Shown piece after piece: positions 1 to 5,354 of a stretch of DNA of 5,354 nt. Positions within the stretch are counted from its first letter, which is position 1. Each line of letters begins with the position of its first letter. The position numbers and the translations under genes were made by a program. This stretch comes from Verrucomicrobiia bacterium. GTDB taxonomy: Bacteria > Verrucomicrobiota > Verrucomicrobiia > Verrucomicrobiales > Akkermansiaceae. The stretch covers positions 1-5,354 of the forward strand of contig CANHKJ010000216.1 of the NCBI GenBank assembly GCA_947460915.1, written 5' to 3'. The notes under the pieces were generated by a model. It had not been told where the DNA came from. It saw nothing but the letters and a program-made list of their open reading frames with translations, and made no database searches.

Positions 1-210
1 AAACTAACGCATTTTTCATTGACTGAAACAGTCCCCGTCGGCGCCACCCTTTTGTTAGACGGACAAGAGTCCGGCACGCTGACGAGTGTGGCAGAGCATT
101 TTGCCTTGGGCTATGTGGGTAAAAAACACTTCGGGCAAACGGTCTTTGATGTCCGTTTGCCCGATGGTGAAGTCCTAGCAGCTGCTGCGAAAGTCATCGC
201 AGCGCCCTGA
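1..210 (+). CDS. YgfZ/GcvT-family folate-binding protein, C-terminal fragment (5' end outside window)
   Basis: The frame is open from base 1 (K-L-T-H-F-S-L-T-E...) to the TGA at 208-210, so this is the last 69 codons of a longer gene. A TTG at 19 could be taken as a start, but the residues before it continue the family pattern. The visible part resembles the C-terminal beta-barrel shared by YgfZ and the glycine-cleavage T protein: 'G-A-T-L-L-L-D-G-Q-E-S-G-T-L-T-S' matches the 'G..l...G..vG.vTS' signature, followed by 'F-A-L-G-Y-V' and a closing strand 'A-A-K-V-I-A-A-P'. YgfZ proteins are cytoplasmic, bind tetrahydrofolate and support iron-sulfur enzyme maturation; GcvT transfers the aminomethyl carbon of glycine. 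The YgfZ signature (KGC-x-GQE) would lie upstream, so the two cannot be separated here. YgfZ is preferred from the short C-terminus. The gene converges on the SHD1 operon with 5 bases between stops and contains that operon's probable terminator. Confidence 0.72.
   Translation, partial: KLTHFSLTETVPVGATLLLDGQESGTLTSVAEHFALGYVGKKHFGQTVFDVRLPDGEVLAAAAKVIAAP
121..164 (-). terminator. Intrinsic terminator of the SHD1 operon, inside the convergent ygfZ-like gene
   Basis: Bases 131-142 (TCGGGCAAACGG) and 153-164 (CCGTTTGCCCGA) form a perfect 12-bp inverted repeat around a 10-base loop. Read on the minus strand, the stem is followed by AGTG and then six Ts (plus-strand A run 121-126). It starts about 52 bases after the stop codon of the minus-strand gene ending at 216, the right place and polarity for a rho-independent terminator. 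On the plus strand no T run follows the stem, so it should not terminate the ygfZ-like gene. The four bases between stem and T run make it slightly non-ideal. Confidence 0.7.
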
Positions 211-215
211 TCTGA

Positions 216-1625
216 TTAACGCTGATAGAGGAAAATGCGATCTTCGCGGTAAGTGATCACCGCATCGAGTTCCCGCATGAAGTCAGCACCGAAGAGCCCG
301 ACGTAATCGAGGTCACGACCAGCGCGGCCAGTCATGTCAGTCGCGAGGGTGCGACGATTGGTGAGTTCCACCTTACCGAGTGTGATTTTTTTCATCACGG
401 TCTCGCCCGCTGGCGCAGAGCCACCGATGCCATAAACTTTATGCTCCATGGGGCCGACCTCGCAGCCATTGTTGGTAGCTTGCTTCAAGTCGAGCAACGA
501 GCTATCAGCACCCGTATCGATCATCCAAGTGACGGCTTTATCGTTGAGTGTGCCATCGACAAAAATGTGATTGCCACGGCGCTCATATTGGAATGAGTTG
601 TATTTGCGCAGAGTCAACACCTCTTCGATCTTCAGAGCTCCGCAATGGCGCAAGAAAATATCACCGGCCTCGGTCCAAGCATCGGCGTATTTTTGATCAT
701 CGTCAGAGAGATTGTAAATCGGCACCTGTTGCGTTTTTCCGTTGGCAAGCTTCACGGTTAGGACGGTAGATGTTTTGGTAACCACGTTGGCGCGGAAGCT
801 CTTGCCATCGCGCATTTTGAAAATACGAAAATTGAGCACCTCATCTTGATCCTTAACTTCGCCTTCTACACCCGCATCTTCCGACTTGGCCGCATCTCCA
901 TCAACCAGAACGCGATCCGATTTATCTGGACGGAAAAAGATCCGGTTTTCCTTGTAGGAAATCACGGTGTCGAGCTGTTTGAGCAAGTCTGCACCGAAGA
1001 GACCAGCGGTCGATTGATCCTTCGAGCCCTCGGGCTTATCCTTGTCCATGTCCGTGGCCAAAATCTTGCGATCTTTGAACAAAGATTCTCCCATCGACAA
1101 GGTATTCACATCCACCCAACAAGCAGGAACGGATCCAGCGACACCGTGCACCTCTTCCGTCATTGGCCCCAACTTCAGCCCGCAGTTTTCCACCATCTTG
1201 GTGTGCAGCAAACTAGTGCCAGCACCGGTATCGACTACGAAGCGCGCATCTTTACCATTGAGTTTCGCGGTGATGATGATCGAGTTCCCCTCCAGAGTCA
1301 TCGGAAACGACTCGTAGCCACGGAGTTCAAGCAACTGCCGAACACTCAAGCCCAAGCATTTTTGTAAGAACAAGGCTTTTTCCTTATTCCATGACTTGAT
1401 GTATTCTTGGTCATCAGCCGAAAGACTTGTGAGCGGCACAACGGCGCGGCGCTTGTTTTCCAAAAGCAAGGTCGCGGAGGTGTCATTTTTATCGATCAAA
1501 ACCGCTTTGATTTCTTTGCCATTGCTGCCCTTGAAGACACGTAATTCTTGACTCACATCAGTGGATTGAGGATGAGCCGTTGAGGAAATGAAGATGGCGC
1601 AAAGCGCGAGAATTGTTTTTTTCAT
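216..1625 (-). CDS. Secreted protein with two tandem SHD1 + retropepsin-like aspartic protease modules
   Basis: The 469-residue product starts at ATG (1625) with a short export signal (MKKTILALCAIFISS, cleavage near residues 20-22). Module 1 has an SHD1-like domain at about 28-79 (R-V-F-K...N-G-K-E...V-P-L-T-S-L-S-A-D-D-Q-E-Y). A helical linker leads to a retropepsin-like domain at about 115-232, with V-V-D-T-G-A (Asp132), a flap-like G-V-A-G-S and the second motif G-L-F-G-A-D-L-L (208-215). An acidic linker (about 233-264) leads to module 2: SHD1 at 266-317, M-I-D-T-G-A (Asp370), G-I-G-G-S and G-L-F-G-A-D-F (443-449). Equivalent residues lie 238 apart, showing an internal duplication. Retropepsins normally dimerise to pair two DTG aspartates; here one chain carries both. 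SHD1 in yeast Sla1 binds NPFxD peptides; its role in bacteria is not established. The likely role is an exported or periplasmic peptidase, substrate unknown. It is probably cotranscribed with the gene 69 bases upstream. No Shine-Dalgarno precedes the start. Confidence 0.85.
   Translation of the reverse strand: MKKTILALCAIFISSTAHPQSTDVSQELRVFKGSNGKEIKAVLIDKNDTSATLLLENKRRAVVPLTSLSADDQEYIKSWNKEKALFLQKCLGLSVRQLLELRGYESFPMTLEGNSIIITAKLNGKDARFVVDTGAGTSLLHTKMVENCGLKLGPMTEEVHGVAGSVPACWVDVNTLSMGESLFKDRKILATDMDKDKPEGSKDQSTAGLFGADLLKQLDTVISYKENRIFFRPDKSDRVLVDGDAAKSEDAGVEGEVKDQDEVLNFRIFKMRDGKSFRANVVTKTSTVLTVKLANGKTQQVPIYNLSDDDQKYADAWTEAGDIFLRHCGALKIEEVLTLRKYNSFQYERRGNHIFVDGTLNDKAVTWMIDTGADSSLLDLKQATNNGCEVGPMEHKVYGIGGSAPAGETVMKKITLGKVELTNRRTLATDMTGRAGRDLDYVGLFGADFMRELDAVITYREDRIFLYQR
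219..1541 (-). repeat. Internal tandem duplication of the SHD1 + retropepsin module (protein level)
   Basis: Copy 1 spans about 930-1541 (residues 29-232) and copy 2 about 219-827 (residues 267-469). They align colinearly with an offset of 238 residues from R-V-F-K / R-I-F-K through C90/C328 and D132/D370 to G153/G391. A 3-residue deletion in copy 2 precedes the shared G-L-F-G-A-D motif (208 versus 443). Both end in matching strands, V-I-S-Y-K-E-N-R-I-F and V-I-T-Y-R-E-D-R-I-F. The copies have diverged considerably in sequence, so the duplication is not recent, yet the catalytic motif is kept in both. Confidence 0.85.
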
Positions 1626-1694
1626 AAATGAGAGGAATGCGTAGAGAGGAAGTACAGATGACTGCGAATGAGCGTCACAAATTTGGTCAGTTGT

Positions 1695-2963
1695 TTATTT
1701 AAATTCGTTACTCTTGATGTATTCGATCCAGTCCGCTTCCATTTTTTCTACGCTGTCAAAGTCATAGATTTTCGCCAACTCCTCTGGCTCAGGGATGGTA
1801 TTATTCGACTCCACACGACGGATCATCCGCGCAAAAGCACTGACGCGCTTCGGATTGCTTTGCAGGTAATTCGCGAAAGAATAAACCAAGACCAGCTTTG
1901 CGGGATTCAGCGTCTCAGCCTCTACAGCTAAGATTTCCAAGAGGTTGGGCTTGACCTTACCGCGCTTGACCTCGGACTTCAAAATGCGCGCCCAAGCCGA
2001 TCCGTCATCGAAGCCTGCTTTGGAGGAAATTTCATCGCCAGCCGTGCCGCCAACATCGAGCAAATGTGTTTCCGTTTCGCCCGCAAGTTTGATCTCTTTG
2101 TAAAACGCGTGACCTGTTACTACAGTGAAGTAGCCCTTGCTACCAATGCTGCTGACTCCACCCATTTGCTGATTGAGCAAATGACCTGCGATAACGTGAG
2201 TAGGAAAAGGAGTGAACACTTTTTTGAACTCACGATCCTCATTCATGTTGAAAACGCTTGCTGAAGTGTGGAGGTTTTTCTCCTCTGCAAGCTCATCAGG
2301 GAGCTGGATGGAGGTTCCACCAACGCGATCCCACGTGGAAGCGAATTCTTGAACACGTTGTTGACCTTCAGCATTCACCGCTTGTTTACCCAACTCGTCC
2401 TGATACCATTTGCCTAAAGCAGCGTAGGCCTCGCGATCTTCCACGCAGAAAATGACACGGCGCTTGTCACCCCAATCACGGCGGAAATTCATGTGATAGA
2501 AAGCCATGCCGTGCCAGAGACGTTCAGCGATCTCAGCCACTACGTTCGGACGCACATCACCCGCATAGGCGATCAGGAAATGCTCGGTTTCCATCTGTTC
2601 AAACATCCCTTCGGAGTCCTCGGCAGACAACTTGAATTTCTCATCGAGTTTTTTGCAGGTTTTCGAGTCAAACTTCAAATCCTTCTCTGGCATACTCAAC
2701 TCGCCAGCACTCAAAATCGATTCAGGAGCAGAAACATTTTCCACGAGATATTGACGATCAGCCAGAGACAGATCAGTCACCGCCAACTTGATTTCCTTGC
2801 GATCTTTCGTCACAAGGATGACTGAATCGCCGTCCAATCGACCAAGGGAAGCATCTACCGTCGAACCGCGGATGGATGTCCAAGTGCGACTGTCTTCTGC
2901 TTGAGCGATGCTCGACAAGAACAAACTGCCGGCTAGCGTTAGGAGGTAAAGTGTGCTTTTCAC
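1695..2963 (-). CDS. Secreted SHD1-domain protein with a degenerate metallopeptidase-like region
   Basis: The 422-residue product begins at GTG (2963), chosen because it opens a classic Sec signal peptide: basic K2, hydrophobic 5-20, and A-Q-A at 20-22, so signal peptidase I probably cuts after Ala22. An SHD1 domain follows at about 26-74 (R-T-W-T-S...V-D-A-S...L-S-L-A-D-R-Q-Y), close to the Sla1-type consensus. From about 118 the chain resembles PVC-group peptidase-like proteins of the DUF1570/gluzincin type: a strand 'T-E-H-F-L-I-A-Y', a helix ending R-L-W-H-G-M-A-F-Y, a strand 'R-R-V-I-F-C-V-E-D' (168-176), and a C-terminal helical part with Y-S-F-A-N-Y-L (361-367) and D-W-I-E-Y-I (411-416). 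Where HExxH is expected there is H-V-I-A-G-H (256-261), and the following segment (G-Y-F-T-V-V-T-G-H-A-F) lacks the usual zinc-binding glutamate. It is therefore probably non-catalytic. The family assignment rests on overall pattern and is moderate. It is the first gene of the operon with the twin retropepsin gene. No Shine-Dalgarno is visible. Confidence 0.75.
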   Translation of the reverse strand: MKSTLYLLTLAGSLFLSSIAQAEDSRTWTSIRGSTVDASLGRLDGDSVILVTKDRKEIKLAVTDLSLADRQYLVENVSAPESILSAGELSMPEKDLKFDSKTCKKLDEKFKLSAEDSEGMFEQMETEHFLIAYAGDVRPNVVAEIAERLWHGMAFYHMNFRRDWGDKRRVIFCVEDREAYAALGKWYQDELGKQAVNAEGQQRVQEFASTWDRVGGTSIQLPDELAEEKNLHTSASVFNMNEDREFKKVFTPFPTHVIAGHLLNQQMGGVSSIGSKGYFTVVTGHAFYKEIKLAGETETHLLDVGGTAGDEISSKAGFDDGSAWARILKSEVKRGKVKPNLLEILAVEAETLNPAKLVLVYSFANYLQSNPKRVSAFARMIRRVESNNTIPEPEELAKIYDFDSVEKMEADWIEYIKSNEFK

Positions 2964-3023
2964 GAAGACAAGAAAAGACCTAGACTGAAGTCAAAGCAAG
3001 AAAAAAAACAGCAAACACGAATC

Positions 3024-3052
3024 CATTTAGTACAGAGCCCATTCCTGATCAA
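3024..3052 (-). promoter_or_regulatory. Candidate promoter of the SHD1 operon
   Basis: On the minus strand TTGATC (3047-3052) and TAAATG (3024-3029) are separated by exactly 17 bases. They match the sigma-70 consensus at 4 of 6 and 3 of 6 positions. Transcription would begin near 3017, giving a leader of about 54 bases containing an eight-T run and a pyrimidine-rich stretch before the GTG at 2963. Matches of this quality occur by chance, so this is only a candidate, supported mainly by position in the divergent gap. Confidence 0.3.
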
Positions 3053-3056
3053 GGCC

Positions 3057-3071
3057 ATGCAATTTTTGCAT
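3057..3071. promoter_or_regulatory. Small inverted repeat in the divergent intergenic region (possible operator)
   Basis: ATGCAA (3057-3062) and TTGCAT (3066-3071) form a perfect 6-bp dyad with a 3-base spacer. It lies between the candidate minus-strand promoter and a possible plus-strand -10 element (CATATT at 3082-3087, which has no good -35). The position would suit a dimeric regulator acting on either gene, but the repeat is short, AT-rich and found only once. Confidence 0.25.
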
Positions 3072-3112
3072 TTTTCTCATCCATATTAGCGAACTGTGCT
3101 ACCCTTTGCGTC

Positions 3113-3715
3113 GTGAAACTTGATCTACTCCATGAACACGCTGATCGGGCCTATCCAATTTTGGCAGCACTCATCACACCTCGGCCGATCGCTTGGGTCA
3201 CGACCTTGCACGAAAACGGCAAAGTCAATGCCGCGCCTTTCTCGTTTTTTAACATGATCGGTGATGACCCGCCGATGCTGATGTTTTGCCCAGGAAATCG
3301 CGAGGACGGCACGCCTAAGGATACCGCGCGCAATTGCCGTCGCACGGGAGAGTTTGTCGTAAACTTGGTCGATGAACCACTCGGCGAGGTGATGGTCCGC
3401 ACCTCGGCATCACTCGCCGAAGATCTCAGTGAGACCGAGTCCGAGGGACTTGCTACCAGTGCCTCATCGACGATCGCCACGCCACGCATCGCCCAGGCAC
3501 CCGCGGCACTCGAATGCAAATTGCACGACATCTGGGAATTGGGCGGCAACCGTATGATCATCGGACTGGTGCAGTGTGTGCATGTCCGCGATGAATTGTT
3601 TGATCCCGTGACACTGCGAATTCGCGCGCAAGCCTACCACAGCATCGGCCGCATGGCTGTACCCGATTGGTATTGCCGCACCGATGATCAATACGAGATG
3701 AAACGCCCGAGGTGA
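3113..3715 (+). CDS. Flavin reductase-like FMN-binding split-barrel protein (DIM6/NTAB type)
   Basis: The 200-residue product matches the flavin reductase-like family in length and pattern. R-P-I-A-W-V-T-T (24-31) is followed by N-A-A-P-F-S (39-44), D-P-P (52-54), K-D-T-A-R-N (69-74) and G-E-F-V-V-N-L (79-85). These mark the FMN-binding split barrel, with the K-D-T segment near the flavin phosphate in related proteins. The second half (A-P-A-A-L-E-C 129-135, M-I-I-G-L-V 148-153, V-H-V-R-D 156-160) fits the closing barrel strands. Members bind FMN and reduce flavins with NAD(P)H, often for a partner monooxygenase; no partner is visible here, so the substrate is unknown. There is no signal peptide, so it is cytoplasmic. 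The GTG start at 3113 is chosen because it gives the usual short N-terminus and no ATG or GTG lies in frame just upstream. It has no Shine-Dalgarno. It is a single gene, divergent from the SHD1 operon and convergent with the cytochrome gene. Confidence 0.88.
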   Translation: MKLDLLHEHADRAYPILAALITPRPIAWVTTLHENGKVNAAPFSFFNMIGDDPPMLMFCPGNREDGTPKDTARNCRRTGEFVVNLVDEPLGEVMVRTSASLAEDLSETESEGLATSASSTIATPRIAQAPAALECKLHDIWELGGNRMIIGLVQCVHVRDELFDPVTLRIRAQAYHSIGRMAVPDWYCRTDDQYEMKRPR

Positions 3716-3947
3716 CATCAGAGAAAATCCCTGCCTTCACCATTGAAGAGCCACGGCAATGGCGATAAGAACTGGGTGAATGACCAGAACCTCATAGCTC
3801 GCTTCGGTGTTTTCAGAGCTGCGCAACTATTTGATGCATGGCAGGCGTTCCATAGGAGAGATCCTAGCAAATTTTCCGCCTCGTGCGATTACAAAAAGCA
3901 TCGCGCTTTGGAAAGCCTCTGCTCTCGTTTTCCCCTCTCGAAATGGC
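3716..3947. other. Convergent intergenic region, no convincing feature
   Basis: These 232 bases lie between the stop codons of the flavin reductase-like gene and the cytochrome gene. Two plus-strand reading frames cross it but only as extensions of antisense shadow of the cytochrome gene. The only hairpins I find are short: CTTCA/TGAAG near 3735-3748 with no T run, and AAAGC/GCTTT at 3895-3909, which on the minus strand runs into five Ts and could be a weak terminator of the cytochrome gene. I see no tRNA, repeat or gene remnant. Confidence 0.5.
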
Positions 3948-5354
3948 TTAGCGACGATAGTTTTGGAACGGAAAAGAGTAAATCGTGGCGTGAATGTAGC
4001 TGTGCAGCGAGTAATTGTTCTTCGACGCATGAGCGACAATTTTGTCCACAGCAGGCTTGTCATAGTAATCCAGACCTCGGCCCAGGGCAAAGGTCAGCAT
4101 TTTTACGGCGAACGCTCGGTGAAATTGCTCGGAGCGCGTGCCAGCGAGAAGTTTTGAGAGTGCAGCGGGAGAATCGATGATCTCGCCAGTCGCCAGTGCG
4201 CCTCGGGTATCGAGAGTGCCCTTGCGGCGAGATCCATCGACTTCATAGGCCTCGAAGGCAAAACCGATGCCGTCCATGAGCTTATGGCAAGAAGCACAAG
4301 CAGGATCTTCTCGATGGCGCTCAAGTTGTTGGCGCAGCGAGGCCGCCGTACTATCATTCGTCGGAGGCGGCAGCGAAGGAACGTTGGGCGGTGGTGGTGG
4401 TGGCGCGGCATCGAGCAAGGTTTCTAACACCCACTTGCCACGCTTGACGGGAGACGTGCGATTCGGGTTCGAAGTCAGTGCCAAAATCGAACCATGCGTC
4501 ATCACACCACGCCGTTGAGGATCCAACAAAGAAACTTTGCGAAAGTGATCGCCACTGATATCGCTCATCCCATAGTGCTTGGCTAGGTTGTCATTGACGA
4601 AGGTGTAGTCGGCATCGATCAAGCGCGTGACGGGTAAATTATTCTTCAGCATGTCTTCGCAGAATACCTTGGTCTCATTGACGAGATCGCGCCGCATTTC
4701 TCCGGTGACGGGGAATTTTTTGGTGTCGATCGGAATGAACTGCACGTCTTGGAATTGAAGCCATTGCCCAAAAAATCGTTCAATCAAGGCTTCGGTCTTG
4801 GGACTGCGAATCATGCGATCGACTTCATCGGTCAGCAAGGGTCGCAGTTGCTTGTTTGCGGCCATCGATAGCGTCGAATCCTCAGGGGCGGAACTCCAGA
4901 GGAAATAGGAAATGCGTGAGGCTAACGAAAGCTCGGGCACGGGTAAGATGGTGCCGGGCTTGGCCTCGGAATAGACGGCATGGAGTTCGCGAAACAAAAA
5001 CTGCGGAGAAATCATGGCCGCCTCAAAGGCGGGGCGCAGCGAGTCATCAAGGCTCTGCTTTGGCTTGCGCTCCTGCCGAGCCAGCGCGGCATAGCGCGCG
5101 ATCTCAGAGTCGGTCGCGGGGCGCCGGAATGCGTGTGATAAAAAATTTCGCAAGACGAACGCAGCATATTGTTCATCGTTTTGTCCTTCTTTGCGCGGCG
5201 GGAACAGTTTGGCATTTTTACCACCACTGGCCACGTAAGGCCCCTCGATGGTGATGCTGTGCACTGTGAGATTGCGGTCTTTCTGATTTTTTTCGTCCCA
5301 GTAGTCGTTGAGAAATTCCACCCCCATGCCACGCCGATCATCGCGCAGCTCGGC
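3948..5354 (-). CDS. DUF1592/DUF1588/DUF1585 (Planctomycete-type) cytochrome protein, 3' part
   Basis: The frame is open to the right edge (A-E-L-R-D-D-R-R-G before the Met at 5327), so that Met is internal and the 5' end is missing; family members are usually much longer. Numbering from that Met, domains in order are: the end of the preceding beta domain (L-T-V-H-S-I-T-I-E-G-P, 20-30); DUF1595-like F-R-R-P-A-T-D-S-E-I (67-76); DUF1592 with I-S-P-Q-F-L-F-R (106-113), S-Y-F-L-W-S-S-A-P (140-148) and A-D-Y-T-F-V-N (239-245); DUF1588 with N-R-T-S-P-V-K-R-G-K-W-V-L-E (289-302), a six-proline run (309-314) and the C-A-S-C-H haem motif (344-348, bases 4284-4298); and DUF1585 with L-T-F-A-L-G-R-G-L-D (411-420) up to the TAA. 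Such proteins are probably exported, with covalent haem. They are abundant in Planctomycetes and Verrucomicrobia and proposed to act in periplasmic redox steps, often with polysaccharide use, but without defined biochemistry. The frequent DUF1552 partner gene is not downstream. Confidence 0.9.
   Translation of the reverse strand, partial: AELRDDRRGMGVEFLNDYWDEKNQKDRNLTVHSITIEGPYVASGGKNAKLFPPRKEGQNDEQYAAFVLRNFLSHAFRRPATDSEIARYAALARQERKPKQSLDDSLRPAFEAAMISPQFLFRELHAVYSEAKPGTILPVPELSLASRISYFLWSSAPEDSTLSMAANKQLRPLLTDEVDRMIRSPKTEALIERFFGQWLQFQDVQFIPIDTKKFPVTGEMRRDLVNETKVFCEDMLKNNLPVTRLIDADYTFVNDNLAKHYGMSDISGDHFRKVSLLDPQRRGVMTHGSILALTSNPNRTSPVKRGKWVLETLLDAAPPPPPPNVPSLPPPTNDSTAASLRQQLERHREDPACASCHKLMDGIGFAFEAYEVDGSRRKGTLDTRGALATGEIIDSPAALSKLLAGTRSEQFHRAFAVKMLTFALGRGLDYYDKPAVDKIVAHASKNNYSLHSYIHATIYSFPFQNYRR

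Noticed and set aside
1..21. TTG at 19 as the start of a complete 63-residue small protein
   Set aside because: The frame is open to base 1, and the residues before the TTG (K-L-T-H-F-S) fit the strand that begins the YgfZ/GcvT C-terminal barrel, so this is the tail of a longer gene.
846..1367. A 173-codon plus-strand reading frame
   Set aside because: It lies wholly antisense to the twin SHD1-retropepsin gene, whose signal peptide, repeated domains and motifs are clear; its translation resembles no family and has no start signal.
3151..3561. A 136-codon minus-strand reading frame opposite the flavin reductase gene
   Set aside because: The plus strand encodes a well-conserved FMN-binding fold over the same bases; the antisense product has no recognisable features.
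3893..3910. Possible terminator hairpin AAAGC-GCGAT-GCTTT with trailing Ts on the minus strand
   Set aside because: The stem is only 5 bp and AT-rich, and shares its Ts with the T run. The position 38 bases after the cytochrome stop is plausible, but the structure is too weak to annotate.
3743..4180. Plus-strand reading frames (3743-4180 and 3807-4157) crossing the convergent gap
   Set aside because: Most of their length is antisense to the conserved DUF1585 end of the cytochrome gene. The translated sequences show no domain or coherent hydrophobic pattern.
5325..5327. ATG as the true start of the cytochrome gene
   Set aside because: Nine more in-frame sense codons reach the window edge, there is no signal peptide after this Met, and the family's N-terminal domains are missing, so the gene begins outside the window.

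Overview
The window looks like chromosomal DNA of a PVC-group bacterium, most likely a Verrucomicrobium. Three things point there. SLA1-homology-1 (SHD1) domains are attached to secreted proteins. There is a multi-domain DUF1595/DUF1592/DUF1588/DUF1585 cytochrome protein of the kind expanded in Planctomycetes and Verrucomicrobia. None of the three visible gene starts has a Shine-Dalgarno sequence. The lineage is inferred from protein types only. I see no RNA gene, CRISPR array, insertion sequence or other mobile element.

Layout. (1) Positions 1-210 (+) hold the last 69 codons of a YgfZ/GcvT-type folate-binding protein. (2) Positions 216-2963 (-) hold two co-directional genes read from right to left, probably one operon. 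The first (2963 to 1695) encodes a secreted protein with one SHD1 domain followed by a peptidase-like region whose expected zinc-binding motif looks degenerate. The second (1625 to 216) encodes a secreted protein built of two tandem SHD1 + retropepsin-like modules, each with an intact Asp-Thr-Gly-Ala motif. The operon converges on the ygfZ-like gene with only 5 bases between stop codons. Its likely intrinsic terminator, a 12-bp perfect stem followed by six Ts on the minus strand, lies inside the ygfZ coding sequence. (3) A 149-base divergent intergenic region (2964-3112) separates this operon from (4) a cytoplasmic flavin reductase-like FMN-binding protein at 3113-3715 (+). (5) After 232 bases with no convincing feature comes the 3' part of a DUF1592-family cytochrome protein (3948-5354, -), which runs off the right edge.

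How the genes relate. The ygfZ-like, flavin reductase-like and cytochrome genes look like unrelated neighbours. The most distinctive part is the two-gene SHD1 operon. Two exported proteins share the SHD1 module, and each joins it to a different peptidase-like fold: one aspartic, with two apparently intact active-site motifs in one chain, and one metallopeptidase-like and probably non-catalytic. I do not know a described system with this composition, and its function cannot be read from the sequence.
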